Positions 1 through 8,128 of a stretch of DNA of 36,527 nucleotides are shown piece after piece. The position numbers and the translations under genes are program-made. The stretch's first letter is position 1. The number at the start of each line of letters is the position of its first letter. Source of the stretch: Gemmatimonadota bacterium (lineage in GTDB: Bacteria > Gemmatimonadota > Gemmatimonadetes > Longimicrobiales > Gaopeijiaceae); the NCBI GenBank assembly GCA_003248075.1, contig QJYK01000169.1, positions 1-36,527 of the forward strand. The letters are read 5' to 3'. The notes beneath the pieces are model-generated. The model worked only from the letters and a program-made list of their open reading frames with translations, was not told where the DNA came from and searched no databases.

Positions 1-51
1 AGCAGCCGACTCATAATCGGTAGGTCCCAGGTTCGAGCCCTGGCGGGCCCA
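1..51 (+). tRNA. tRNA-Met (CAT anticodon), 3' part only
   Basis: The window opens inside a tRNA. The anticodon stem (5-9 with 17-21) closes a 7-base loop at 10-16 with anticodon CAT at 12-14. A perfect T arm follows: stem 27-31 with 39-43 around the loop TTCGAGC at 32-38. The 3' acceptor strand is 44-50 and the discriminator base is A51. No CCA is encoded, so it must be added after transcription. The GACTCATAATC arm resembles elongator tRNA-Met. A tRNA-Ile2 with lysidine-modified CAT cannot be excluded because the D arm and 5' acceptor strand lie outside the window. Confidence 0.9.
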
Positions 52-74
52 CTCTCCTGCGGACGAAGCACTCG

Positions 75-107
75 ACGGTCTCCCGGGACGGCCCGGGAGG
101 CCGTTTT
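75..107 (+). terminator. Rho-independent terminator behind the tRNA
   Basis: A 13-bp stem pairs 75-87 with 92-104, with one G-U wobble (T79 with G100) and a 4-base loop ACGG. It runs into a short T run at 104-107. The stem is very GC-rich and lies 24 bases after the tRNA 3' end, so it most likely ends the tRNA transcript and insulates the kinase gene. Confidence 0.75.
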
Positions 108-235
108 GGTTGCGGATGCTGCGGAAGATATTGCCGAGAAGTCGAGAGCCCCGCGCTGGCCCTCGGGCTTCTGTGCGACCTGACGGATCCGCCCTAGGTT
201 GGTGGACCGCTGCCCAGGCTAGCAGGACCCTGCCC

Positions 236-2899
236 ATGTCCGATGATCCCATCCGCCGCCTGAACTCCGCCTTGGAGGGCCGCTACCGCATCGAGCGCGA
301 GCTCGGCCAGGGCGGGATGGCGACGGTGTACCTCGCCGGGGACCTGAAGCACGAGCGAAAGGTCGCGCTCAAGGTGCTGAAGCCCGAGCTGGCCGCGATG
401 GTCGGGGCGGGGCGCTTCCTCGCCGAGATCCGCACCACGGCGAACCTCCGCCACCCCCACATCCTGCCGCTCTTCGACTCGGGGGAGGCGGACGGATTCG
501 TTTGGTACGCCATGCCATGGGTCGAGGGCGAGAGCCTGCGGGACCGGATCGACCGCGAGCGGCAGCTACCCATCGACGAGGCGGTCGCGATCGCGACCCG
601 CGTTGCGGGAGCCCTGCAGGCGGCCCACGACGCGGGCGTCGTCCACCGCGACATCAAGCCGGCGAACATCCTGATCGAGAAGGGTCAGCCGGTCGTGGCC
701 GACTTCGGGATCGCGCTCGCCGTGCAGGAGGCCGGGGGCGGGCGCCTCACCGAGACGGGACTCTCGATGGGTACGCCCTACTACATGAGCCCCGAGCAGG
801 CCACCGCGGACCGCGACCCAGACGCCCGTTCGGACCTCTACTCGCTCGGATGCGTGCTCTACGAGATGCTGACGGGTGAGCCGCCCCATACGGGCGCCAC
901 CGCGCAGGCGATTCTCGGCCGCATCCTGACGGGGGAGCCGCGGCCACCCACCGAGGTCCGGAAGGCGGTTCCCCCGAACGTCGAGGCGGCGCTCCTGCAG
1001 GCGCTGGAGAAGCTACCGGCGGATCGGTTCGGGTCGGCGCAGGCGTTCGCGGATGCGCTGGCCGACCCGAGCTATCGACGCAGGACCACCGGCATCCGGC
1101 CGGGGCGCCTGGGCATGGGGAGCCGGTTCGGTCCGCGGGACGGAGTGACCCTCGCCGTGGTTGCGATCGCGCTCCTCGGGTTCGGGTGGGCGATCGGCCG
1201 CAGCGGCCCCGAGGCCGGGACCGCGGTGACGCCCACCGTGACCTACGCGCTCGTGCCACCCCAACCGATCGACGCCTCCGCGACGGCCCTCGCGAGCGAC
1301 GGCTCGGTCGCGTACGTGCCCTTCACGGCACCTTCGCGCGAGAGTTCGGTGCTGATCAAGCGCTCCGACCACGCGGGGTTCCGTCTTCTTCTCGGTACGG
1401 TCGGCGCCGAGGACACGGACTTTTCGCCGGATGCGGAACAGTTGGTCTTCAGTCGCCGCGACGGTGTGTTCATCGTCGATGCGGACGGGGGGAGCGAGCC
1501 GGTGCGGCTCCCGGACGTGCCGTTCGTCGAGGGACTGCTGTGGTGGAGCCCCGACTCGATCCTCGCGATCCGGTCCGAGGCCGCCACCGGCGCGGAGGGC
1601 GTTCCGACGATTCTCCTTCTGATCGACCCGAACCGGCGACGGATCGACACGCTCTCCACCTCCACCGTGCGGCTCAGGGATCTCGCCGGCCCCACCCGAG
1701 AGCCCGGCGAGTGGTACGTGACCAGTGACGAGGGGTTCGGCCGGGTGGATCTCCGCACCGGCCGGGTCGAGACGCTCGTGCCCGGCCTCGCCGCCGCTCA
1801 GGAGATCGCGCCGGGACTCCTCCTCTACCGGGTCGGTCGGTTACTCCGGGGGTCTCGCTGGGACGAGTCACGCGGCCTCGTGGGGGAAGATCTTCTGGTC
1901 GCGGACCGGGTCGAGGCCTTCGACGTCGGCCCCGGGGGCGATCTCCTTCTGGTGCGGTGGGTCGAGTCCGAGGGCCCGGACGGAACGGAAACGGAGTACC
2001 CGTGGTTTCCGGTCGTGTGGATGGGGGAGGACGGCAGCGTCGAGCGCATCCCGATCCCGCTCGTGACGCACGCGGATCCCGAGGTGTCTCCCGACGGTCG
2101 GCGCCTCGCCTACGTGTCGGCCGACCGGGTCCACGTGTTCGACATGGATCTCGGTGACGATGTGGACGTGACCGGAGACCTGACGCCTGTACCCGATGGC
2201 ACGCACAATCCCGTGTGGTCACCCGACGGGTCGCAAATCGCATTCCACGTCGTCGAGGACGAGGACGCGTCGATCGTCGTCGTGGCGGCGGACGGGTCCG
2301 GGCTCATCGGCCGGGTAGAGAGGCGCGCGCTTGTTTGGGAGTGGCTCGACGACCGAACGCTGCTCGTGGGCGCGGGCGACGGAGATCTCTTCACCCAGGA
2401 CCTCTCCGAGCCGGATGCCGAGTGGGTCCCGGTCCTGGCTGCGCCCGGGTGGGTCGAGCAGTCGGCGAGCGTTTCGCCGGACGGCCGCTGGCTCGCCTAC
2501 ATCTCAGATGAAGACGGAGACTTTCGGGCGTACGTCCGCAGCTGGCCGGAGCTGAGGAGCTACAAGGTGATGGTATCCGGGTCAGAGCCCGTCGGGGGCA
2601 GGCTCGACGCGAGCGACCCGATCTGGTCGTCCGACTCGCGGACGCTGTACTTCGTGCAGGCGGATGAGATCCGTTCGGTGACCTTCTCGACGTCGGCCGG
2701 GGCGCTCGTGCCGGGATCTGTGACAACCGGACTCGTGAACCTGGAGCCCGGAGATCAGGTGTGGGGTCTGGACGAGTCGACGCGCCGCTTCCTCGTGTTC
2801 CGGGCTGGTCAACGGGTAGAATTCCCCAAAAGCGAAGTCGAGGTAGTAACGGGCTGGCGGCGCACGGTGGTGGAGGCGCTGAGCGGATCGGGAAGGTGA
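236..2899 (+). CDS. Membrane Ser/Thr protein kinase with extracytoplasmic PD40/TolB-like propeller
   Basis: A predicted signalling kinase of 887 aa with a cytoplasmic Hanks-type kinase domain, one membrane helix and a beta-propeller sensor outside the membrane. The Gly-rich loop is at residues 24-31, the ATP lysine is K46, the catalytic loop HRD has D139, and the Mg-binding DFG has D156, followed by GTPYYMSPEQ. All catalytic residues are present, so it should be active. A hydrophobic helix lies near 303-322. The rest carries repeated SPDG-type blades (for example VSPDGRRLAY, WSPDGSQIAF, VSPDGRWLAY), typical of WD40-like/TolB propellers. The reading frame is open upstream from a TTG at 110, but ATG 236 is chosen because kinase homologues of this type begin MSDDPIRRLN and the upstream codons look non-coding. 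No strong Shine-Dalgarno is visible. The propeller ligand is unknown. Confidence 0.93.
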   Translation: MSDDPIRRLNSALEGRYRIERELGQGGMATVYLAGDLKHERKVALKVLKPELAAMVGAGRFLAEIRTTANLRHPHILPLFDSGEADGFVWYAMPWVEGESLRDRIDRERQLPIDEAVAIATRVAGALQAAHDAGVVHRDIKPANILIEKGQPVVADFGIALAVQEAGGGRLTETGLSMGTPYYMSPEQATADRDPDARSDLYSLGCVLYEMLTGEPPHTGATAQAILGRILTGEPRPPTEVRKAVPPNVEAALLQALEKLPADRFGSAQAFADALADPSYRRRTTGIRPGRLGMGSRFGPRDGVTLAVVAIALLGFGWAIGRSGPEAGTAVTPTVTYALVPPQPIDASATALASDGSVAYVPFTAPSRESSVLIKRSDHAGFRLLLGTVGAEDTDFSPDAEQLVFSRRDGVFIVDADGGSEPVRLPDVPFVEGLLWWSPDSILAIRSEAATGAEGVPTILLLIDPNRRRIDTLSTSTVRLRDLAGPTREPGEWYVTSDEGFGRVDLRTGRVETLVPGLAAAQEIAPGLLLYRVGRLLRGSRWDESRGLVGEDLLVADRVEAFDVGPGGDLLLVRWVESEGPDGTETEYPWFPVVWMGEDGSVERIPIPLVTHADPEVSPDGRRLAYVSADRVHVFDMDLGDDVDVTGDLTPVPDGTHNPVWSPDGSQIAFHVVEDEDASIVVVAADGSGLIGRVERRALVWEWLDDRTLLVGAGDGDLFTQDLSEPDAEWVPVLAAPGWVEQSASVSPDGRWLAYISDEDGDFRAYVRSWPELRSYKVMVSGSEPVGGRLDASDPIWSSDSRTLYFVQADEIRSVTFSTSAGALVPGSVTTGLVNLEPGDQVWGLDESTRRFLVFRAGQRVEFPKSEVEVVTGWRRTVVEALSGSGR

Positions 2900-2932
2900 C
2901 CGGATGACGGGTGCCTTGGAGTGAAGGCGGGG

Positions 2933-2975
2933 CCTACGTAGCGAGAGTGCGTCCCCTACGTCACGTTACGTAGGG
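2933..2975. promoter_or_regulatory. Hairpin/operator-like repeats CCTACGT
   Basis: CCTACGTA occurs at 2933-2940, CCCTACGT at 2954-2961 and its exact inverse ACGTAGGG at 2968-2975. The last two form a perfect 8-bp dyad around 6 bases. The cluster lies between the kinase stop and the start of the 3035 gene. It could be an operator or a weak terminator; there is no T run. Confidence 0.35.
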
Positions 2976-3034
2976 CGACGCCGGCCGTCGTCGCGCATGT
3001 TCATACGAACCTCCACTCCTGAAGGCGCGGTGAC

Positions 3035-3628
3035 ATGCGTACGCCCATCCTGCTGACGCTCCTGGCCTTCTCCGCGATCACACCGAGGCGTGGGGACGCA
3101 CGGCAGGTGGCCGTCGGTGACTCGATCGGCGTCAGGCCGACCAAGACCGTGTTGCCGGAGCGCAGCCCGAGTTCCAAATGGGTGGAGCGGCCCTGGACCA
3201 CGGCTACGGTCATCCGGGTCACCCCAGACACGCTGTGGTACCGGACCGACGATGGGCTGGCACAAATGGCCGTGACGGACGCCGAGATCCGGCGACCGAC
3301 CGGGCGGGACCATCGCGGGCGCGGTGCGGTCCTGGGTGCGCTGTCCGGTGCGGCGATCGTTGGCCTCGTGGCCAACCTGAGCTTCGAGCCCGAGTACCAG
3401 CTGGGTTCGATCGGGGACGCCTTCGTGTGCGCCATGAACAACTGTGAGGTGCCCCAATCCAACTCGCGAAGTGGCGAAACCTGGGCGGGCGCGGTCTTGG
3501 GTGCCTCGTTGGGGGGCATCATCGGCTACCAGATCGGGAAGCGCGCCGGCCGCTGGGAATCGGTGGACCTGGTTCCGAGTGTGAAATCGGAGGGCGTGGT
3601 CTCGATGAACCTGCGCGTGACGTTCTGA
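3035..3628 (+). CDS. Secreted or envelope glycine-rich hypothetical protein
   Basis: A 197-aa protein that I cannot assign to a named family. It has an N-terminal hydrophobic segment (residues 3-14) that looks like a signal peptide. A beta-rich stretch follows, with a phrase common in envelope proteins of this type (VTPDTLWYR). Two Gly/Ala-rich hydrophobic stretches (GAVLGALSGAAIVGLVA and GAVLGASLGGIIGYQIG) resemble glycine-zipper membrane segments. Between them is a short loop with two cysteines (CAMNNC) that could form a disulfide outside the cytoplasm. A GAAGG-like ribosome site lies 9-13 bases before ATG 3035. Glycine-zipper pairs suggest a role in or on the outer membrane, but this is inference only. 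Confidence 0.75.
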   Translation: MRTPILLTLLAFSAITPRRGDARQVAVGDSIGVRPTKTVLPERSPSSKWVERPWTTATVIRVTPDTLWYRTDDGLAQMAVTDAEIRRPTGRDHRGRGAVLGALSGAAIVGLVANLSFEPEYQLGSIGDAFVCAMNNCEVPQSNSRSGETWAGAVLGASLGGIIGYQIGKRAGRWESVDLVPSVKSEGVVSMNLRVTF

Positions 3629-3650
3629 GCCCATCTCACCAGGTGGTGGG

Positions 3651-3706
3651 ACTCGGGTCAGCGTCGGAGCCGCGCCCCTGTGCACGGTCCCGGACGGGAC
3701 CCGAGT
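3651..3706. terminator. Possible bidirectional terminator between convergent genes
   Basis: A 9-bp perfect inverted repeat (ACTCGGGTC at 3651-3659, GACCCGAGT at 3698-3706) encloses, and competes with, a tighter hairpin GGTCCC/GGGACC at 3686-3691 and 3696-3701 around a 4-base loop. It lies in the 97-bp gap where the 3035 gene and the minus-strand regulator converge. No T run is present on either strand, so termination is inferred from position and structure only. Confidence 0.4.
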
Positions 3707-3725
3707 GCGTCCGGAACCGTCCGCC

Positions 3726-4865
3726 TCACGCCTCGGCGAGATCCTCCAGGAGCATCATGACGTGGTCGGGGTGCCCCTTGGCGCTGCGCACGAGTCCTGT
3801 CCGCGTGCGCGCCCAGATGATCTCCTCGTCGGCCGCCACGAACCTTCGGTGGGCCTCCGCCAGCTCCGCCATCCCCGTCGCGACCCGCCGCAGCTCCTGG
3901 GTGACGGCGGCCCGGTCCGAGGGGTCGGCCAGGTCGTGTAGCGGTCGCTCCTTCAGCTGGTCGAGGTCGTAGCCGAAGGCGCGCAGGAAGGCGGGGTTCG
4001 CGTCCAGAACGTGACCGTCGAGGTCCAGGAGCACGATCGCCAGCCCGGAACCGTTGAAGATCCAGGAGAAGCGGGCCGCGCGCCCGTGCAGGTCCCGGGC
4101 CTCGTGCTCTTCCGAGACGTCCTCGACGGCTCCTTCGATATAGAGGGGCGTGCCATCGTAGTCCCGGTGCGCTCTCGCCGCATTTCGCACGCGCACGATC
4201 TGGCCGTCCGGGCGCGCCAGCCTGCTCTCGAATCCACGCACCACTCCGAACTGCTCGAGCTGACTGAGGAAGCTCTGCCGGTGGGTGTGGTTGACGAACA
4301 TGTTGCGAGCGTACACGAACTCCAGAGAATCCCGATCCGGGCGGCCGAGGAGCTGCCAGAGCGCGGGATTCGCGTCCAGCAGCTCGCCCTCGATACTGAT
4401 CCGATAGAGGCCGATGGGGAGGTGGTCGAACATCGAGCGGTGACGCGCCTCGCTTTCGCGCAGCGCCGCCTGAGCGCGACTGCGTTCGATCGCGTACCGG
4501 ATCGCTCGCTCCACGATGTCCGGATCCAGCTTGGTCTTGTCGAGGTAGTCCGAGACACCCGCCTCCATCGCAGCCAGGTCCACGTCGTAGTGTCCCTTGC
4601 CCGTCACGAGGATCATCGGCGCAAGGTTCCGGTTCTCCCGCGCCTCGCGAACGAGCTCGATGCCCGAGTCGTTCCCGAGCAGATAGTCGATCAGGTAGAT
4701 GTCATGCGCGTCTCGGGCGATCTCGGCGCGGCCTTCGGAGCTGGAGCGAACGTGGTCGAGGTCGAATCGGGTGGAGGGGATCTGGTCGAGCAGCGAGCGC
4801 AGCAACAGGAACGCGGACTCGTCGTCGTCGATGAGCAGGACCCGGATGAGTGGGTCTTGGGTCAT
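3726..4865 (-). CDS. Response regulator with receiver and two PAS domains (REC-PAS-PAS)
   Basis: A 379-aa cytoplasmic signalling protein. The receiver domain (about 7-125) has the acidic triad D13-D15, phosphoacceptor D60, T88 and K110. A helical linker (about 118-140) leads to PAS1 (about 140-250) and PAS2 (about 262-378), both with the typical DANPA and GYD/GRPD phrases. There is no histidine kinase, GGDEF, EAL or DNA-binding domain, so output must go through a partner protein. ATG 4865 begins right at the receiver fold, with GAGG 5-8 bases upstream. The open frame continues far upstream but shows no homology there. It lies 77 bp downstream of the release-factor-like gene on the same strand and may be cotranscribed. 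No cognate kinase gene is adjacent. Confidence 0.88.
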   Translation of the reverse strand: MTQDPLIRVLLIDDDESAFLLLRSLLDQIPSTRFDLDHVRSSSEGRAEIARDAHDIYLIDYLLGNDSGIELVREARENRNLAPMILVTGKGHYDVDLAAMEAGVSDYLDKTKLDPDIVERAIRYAIERSRAQAALRESEARHRSMFDHLPIGLYRISIEGELLDANPALWQLLGRPDRDSLEFVYARNMFVNHTHRQSFLSQLEQFGVVRGFESRLARPDGQIVRVRNAARAHRDYDGTPLYIEGAVEDVSEEHEARDLHGRAARFSWIFNGSGLAIVLLDLDGHVLDANPAFLRAFGYDLDQLKERPLHDLADPSDRAAVTQELRRVATGMAELAEAHRRFVAADEEIIWARTRTGLVRSAKGHPDHVMMLLEDLAEA

Positions 4866-4942
4866 TGGGCCTCGCGTGGGAAGGCTTCGTGCCGGCTCGC
4901 TACTGTAGGCTCCGAGCGGTTGCGGGGAAAGAAGCCGGCGCG

Positions 4943-5344
4943 CTAGGGATCGTGGTCGGGCTCGGGCGGCTTCCGCCGCTTCTTGGTCTCCGCGCGCCTG
5001 CGCTTGGCCTCGCGCCGCTTCCGCCGTTCGCGTGCGGGAACGCGCGTGGCTCGTCGGGGGCGTCTGCGTCGGTTCCGTTCCTCGAGGCGGCGCCGCAGAC
5101 GGGCCAGGGCGATGCGCTTGTTCCGTAGCTGGGAGCGCTCCTCGCGAGCCGTCACGCGTAATCCGGTCGGCAGGTGCACCAAGCGCACTCCGGTCTCGGC
5201 GGTGTTCTGGTGTTGTCCGCCAGGACCGCCTGCCCGGAACGTCTCGACGCGGCACTGGGCCAGAAGCTCGTCGTCCGAGTCCGGGATCTCGAACCGCTCC
5301 GGGGTCGTGTCCCCCGTGGCGTCCGCGGAGCGGTCTTCTGACAT
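4943..5344 (-). CDS. Release-factor-like protein with GGQ motif (ArfB/MTRFR type)
   Basis: A 133-aa protein containing only the peptidyl-tRNA hydrolysing domain of class I release factors. GPGGQHQNTAETGVRL has GGQ at residues 42-44, followed by the usual TGLRV strand and SQLRNK helix. It has no stop-codon-recognition domain. Residues 82-126 are an extremely Arg/Lys-rich tail, as in ribosome-rescue factors whose tails bind rRNA. By family knowledge it should release nascent chains from stalled ribosomes or separated large subunits. The sequence around GGQ is closer to the 'peptide chain release factor-like' group related to mitochondrial C12orf65/MTRFR than to E. coli ArfB. The start is ATG 5344; the frame is open upstream but non-homologous. 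Confidence 0.82.
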   Translation of the reverse strand: MSEDRSADATGDTTPERFEIPDSDDELLAQCRVETFRAGGPGGQHQNTAETGVRLVHLPTGLRVTAREERSQLRNKRIALARLRRRLEERNRRRRPRRATRVPARERRKRREAKRRRAETKKRRKPPEPDHDP

Positions 5345-5365
5345 GTTGCAGCGGCCTCCCCGGCC

Positions 5366-5414
5366 ATGGCACAACGAGACGCTTCGGGGTACACTTGGTC
5401 GCGCCTGCAGGCGC
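5366..5414 (+). promoter_or_regulatory. Candidate promoter and 14-bp palindrome before the AI-2E permease
   Basis: In the 127-bp divergent gap, ATGGCA (5366-5371) and TACACT (5390-5395) match -35 and -10 consensus at 4 of 6 positions each, with an 18-bp spacer. A perfect 14-bp palindrome GCGCCTGCAGGCGC lies at 5401-5414, about where transcription would begin. It could be an operator or an early-transcript hairpin. Consensus matches this weak are easily found by chance in GC-rich DNA. Confidence 0.3.
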
Positions 5415-5471
5415 GCACCGCGTCGAGGCCTTCGGAGGGGGCGTCGACGCCGACTCCCACACGATCGCGCG

Positions 5472-6569
5472 ATGCTCTTCGACCGGACTGAACAGAATCC
5501 TGGCGCCAGGCTCCTGTTCAACCTGGCTTGTCTGGTCGTGGTGGTCTACGGCCTCAAGTTCGCGGCTCCGATCCTGCTCCCATCGTCGCTGGCGCTGTTC
5601 CTCACCATCCTGTCGCTGCCCGTCCTCATCTTCCTGCGCCATCGCAAGGTGCCGCCCTGGCTGTCGATCGGGATCACGGTGGTTCTCGTCATGGCGGTCT
5701 TCGGGCTGGTGATCCTGCTGGCCAGCCAATCCGTGTCGGAGCTGCAGGATCGGCTTCCGCGGTACGCGGCGAGCTTCCAGGACCTGCAGGCGACCTGGAT
5801 CGCGGCGCTGGAGTCGCGCTTCAACGTCCCGCTCGGCAACTACATCGCCACGGATGTGGTCAATCCCCAGGCGGTGGTCAATTACCTGGGCAGCGTCGTC
5901 GGCCGCGTGGCCCAGTTCGTCTCCACCACCTTCGTCGTCCTCTTGATCCTCACCTTCATGCTGAGTGAGGCCATGGTCTTCCCCGAGAAGGTCCGCTACC
6001 TGCGAGGGGGGCAGAAGGGTGACGAGCGACGCATCGCGAGCGTGGTGGGCGAGATTCAGACGTATCTCGGCATCAAGACCGTGATCTCCCTCGCGACGGG
6101 GCTCCTGCTGGGCTCCTGGTGCTACGCGATGGAGCTGGACTTCCCGGTGGCGCTGGGCCTGGTGGCCTTCGTGCTGAACTACGTACCGACGGTCGGCTCG
6201 ATCATCGCTGCGGTGCCGGCGCTCTTCTTCTCGGTGATCCTGCACGGAACGGTGGGCCACGCCCTCCTGGTCATGTCCGGCTACTTTGTCGTCAACACCG
6301 TCTTCGGGAACATCCTGGAGCCGAGCCTGATGGGGAGACGCCTGGGGCTCTCGACTTTGGTGGTGATCCTGTCGCTGCTCTTCTGGGGCTGGACCTGGGG
6401 CCCGGTGGGCGCGCTCCTGTCGGTGCCCCTCACCGTCGTGGTGAAGATCTGGCTCGAGCACACCCATGATCTCAGGTGGCTCGCGGTCTTGCTCGACAAA
6501 GCCCCGCCGGCTCCGCGCCCGCCCGAGGCTGCTGGAGCACCCCTGGCCGAGCCCGAGCTGGGCGCCTGA
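5472..6569 (+). CDS. AI-2E family transporter (PerM/TqsA-like permease)
   Basis: A 365-aa inner-membrane protein of normal family length with about eight transmembrane segments. Helices near the N-terminus (about 14-60 and 70-90) are followed by a soluble amphipathic region with LPRYAASFQDLQ. The C-terminal half has the signature NYVPTVGSIIAAVP and then GNILEPSLMGRRLGLSTLVV and GPVGALLSVPLT, which are diagnostic of the family. Members include autoinducer-2 exporters and Na+/H+ antiporters, so the substrate cannot be read from sequence. ATG 5472 is taken because the family fold starts there. No good Shine-Dalgarno sits directly upstream, the nearest purine run being about 30 bases away, so the start is moderately uncertain. 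It is divergent from the release-factor-like gene and followed 22 bp later by the 169-aa gene. Confidence 0.9.
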   Translation: MLFDRTEQNPGARLLFNLACLVVVVYGLKFAAPILLPSSLALFLTILSLPVLIFLRHRKVPPWLSIGITVVLVMAVFGLVILLASQSVSELQDRLPRYAASFQDLQATWIAALESRFNVPLGNYIATDVVNPQAVVNYLGSVVGRVAQFVSTTFVVLLILTFMLSEAMVFPEKVRYLRGGQKGDERRIASVVGEIQTYLGIKTVISLATGLLLGSWCYAMELDFPVALGLVAFVLNYVPTVGSIIAAVPALFFSVILHGTVGHALLVMSGYFVVNTVFGNILEPSLMGRRLGLSTLVVILSLLFWGWTWGPVGALLSVPLTVVVKIWLEHTHDLRWLAVLLDKAPPAPRPPEAAGAPLAEPELGA

Positions 6570-6591
6570 AGGTCATCCACCGAGGAGCCAC

Positions 6592-7101
6592 ATGCCCCGA
6601 GTCCCGTTCGATACGCTGCCCGAGCCCTCGCGGATCTGGGTCTTCCCCGCCAGCCGGGAGCTCACGGCGTCCGAGACGTCGCGCCTCTTGTCGGAGGTGG
6701 ACACCTTTCTCGACGGCTGGGCCGCACACGGCGCGCCGCTCCGTTCGGCGCGGGATTTCCGGCACGGGTACTTCCTGGTGGTGGGGGTCGACGAAGACGC
6801 AGAGGCGCCGTCCGGCTGTTCGATCGACGCCCTCGTGAGGAGCCTGCGGACATTGGGCCGCGAGATGGGAGTGACACTCGTGGAGCACGACCCCGTCTGG
6901 TATCGGGAAGGCGATGCCGTCCGGGTGGTGTCGCGCGGAGACATGCGCGTCATGGCGCGCGAGGGCATTCTCGATGCAGCGACCCCCGTCTACGACACTT
7001 CCCTGACGCGGCTCTCCGATCTCAGGTCGCGCGGGCTGGAGCGGCCGGCACATGAAACCTGGCACGGAAGGGCGTTCTTCGGAGTTCCTTCCGGCCGCTG
7101 A
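6592..7101 (+). CDS. Conserved 169-aa protein with SGCSID motif (function unknown)
   Basis: A soluble protein related to a conserved group, often labelled 'ABC transporter ATPase' in Bacteroidetes genomes although it has no Walker motifs. It starts with the typical IWVFPASRELT and has FLDGWAAHGAPL, then a strand YFLVVGVDED and the invariant-looking SGCSID at residues 74-79, followed by a helix. The lone cysteine in SGCSID suggests an active-site or metal role, but none is established. The start ATG 6592 is preceded by a clear GAGGAG site. The gene is probably cotranscribed with the AI-2E permease, 22 bp upstream, and it ends 10 bp before the convergent hydrolase gene. Confidence 0.85.
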   Translation: MPRVPFDTLPEPSRIWVFPASRELTASETSRLLSEVDTFLDGWAAHGAPLRSARDFRHGYFLVVGVDEDAEAPSGCSIDALVRSLRTLGREMGVTLVEHDPVWYREGDAVRVVSRGDMRVMAREGILDAATPVYDTSLTRLSDLRSRGLERPAHETWHGRAFFGVPSGR

Positions 7102-7111
7102 TCCGGGTCGC

Positions 7112-8128
7112 TCACCCTGCGGCGCCGGTCGTGGCGCCCAGCTCCCGAGCCAGGAATCGCGCGCCCTCCCGCTCTCCCCAGAAGGCCGGACGCACCGGGG
7201 TGCCTTCCAGGAATCCCACGTGCCCGCCGCGGGCCGAGATGCACACCGAGAAGGTCGGATTCGCGCGCAGCGCGCGTTCAGGAAGCGCCTCATGCGGAAG
7301 GAAGGGGTCGTCGCGGCTCTGCAGGACCAGCGTGGGCACGCCGACGCGGTCGAGAAAGGCGGCGCTACTGCATTCCCGGTAGTATTCTGCCGCATCGCCG
7401 AAGCCGTGCAGCGGCGCCGTGGCGACGTCGTCGAAGGACCAGAGCGTGCGGCAGCCGAGGGCTGCGTCCACGTCCACCAGCGAGGACAGCTTGTGCCGCT
7501 TCGCCCGCATCTTCCGCTTGAGCGAGCGCAGGAAGTACCCGGTGTAGAGGCGGCCCATGGGTGTGCTTTCGAGGAGCGCCGATCCGGCCGCCAGGTCGAA
7601 GGGCACCGACATGACCACGGCGGCGTCGAGCACCGCCTGGCCCCCGTCCGTGCGTTCGCCCATGAGCTTCAGGAGCGCGTTGCCGCCGAGGGAGAAGCCC
7701 CACGCCCCGAAGGCGCACCCCGGGAAGCGGGATCGCAACCGCTCGAGCGCGAGGCCTGCGTCGCCGGTCTCTCCCGAATGGTAGAAGCGGGGAAGGAGGT
7801 TCATCTCCCCGGAGCAGCCCCGGAAGTTCATGGCCACGGGCCGGACACCGGCCCGCAGGAGCTCGCTGCACGCCGACTGGACGTAGCGTCTCCGCGATGA
7901 GCCCTCCAGTCCGTGCAGGATGAGCACCACGGGGGCCCCCGGCGCGGCGCCGACGGCGAGGTCCACGTCCAGGAAGTCGCCGTCGGGGAGCGTCCAGCGC
8001 TCCCGGGCCATGGGAGGTGCGGACGACGGCCTGAGCACCCTCGCCCAAAGGGTCTGCCCGTGGGGACCCGAGGCCCAGCGGGCAGGGCGAAACGGACAGG
8101 GCTGCATGGGTCGGGCGGCCTGCGTCAT
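7112..8128 (-). CDS. YheT-family alpha/beta hydrolase
   Basis: A 338-aa cytoplasmic serine hydrolase of the YheT/ABHD1-3 type. The start resembles YheT (GPHGQTLWARVL, then LPDGDFLDVD). An LHGLEGSS oxyanion loop is at about 71-78 and FRGCSGEMN at 102-110. The nucleophile elbow GFSLGGN has S146, the acid lies in SRDDPF (D273 or D274) and the base in GGHVGF is H303, so the triad is complete. The family acts on esters, and human relatives are phospholipases or lipases; the substrate here is unknown. ATG 8128 is used; ATG 8107 is an alternative and the open frame extends to 8230. No strong ribosome site helps choose. It converges on the 169-aa gene with 10 bp between stops. Confidence 0.9.
   Translation of the reverse strand: MTQAARPMQPCPFRPARWASGPHGQTLWARVLRPSSAPPMARERWTLPDGDFLDVDLAVGAAPGAPVVLILHGLEGSSRRRYVQSACSELLRAGVRPVAMNFRGCSGEMNLLPRFYHSGETGDAGLALERLRSRFPGCAFGAWGFSLGGNALLKLMGERTDGGQAVLDAAVVMSVPFDLAAGSALLESTPMGRLYTGYFLRSLKRKMRAKRHKLSSLVDVDAALGCRTLWSFDDVATAPLHGFGDAAEYYRECSSAAFLDRVGVPTLVLQSRDDPFLPHEALPERALRANPTFSVCISARGGHVGFLEGTPVRPAFWGEREGARFLARELGATTGAAG

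Noticed and set aside
4866-6467. N-terminal extension of the response regulator on the minus strand
   Set aside because: The frame stays open but overlaps the release-factor-like gene and the AI-2E permease and has no homology. The receiver domain begins at the chosen ATG 4865.
6592-7101. 'ABC transporter ATPase' label for the 169-aa protein
   Set aside because: Relatives are often named so, but there is no Walker A, Walker B or signature motif in this sequence.
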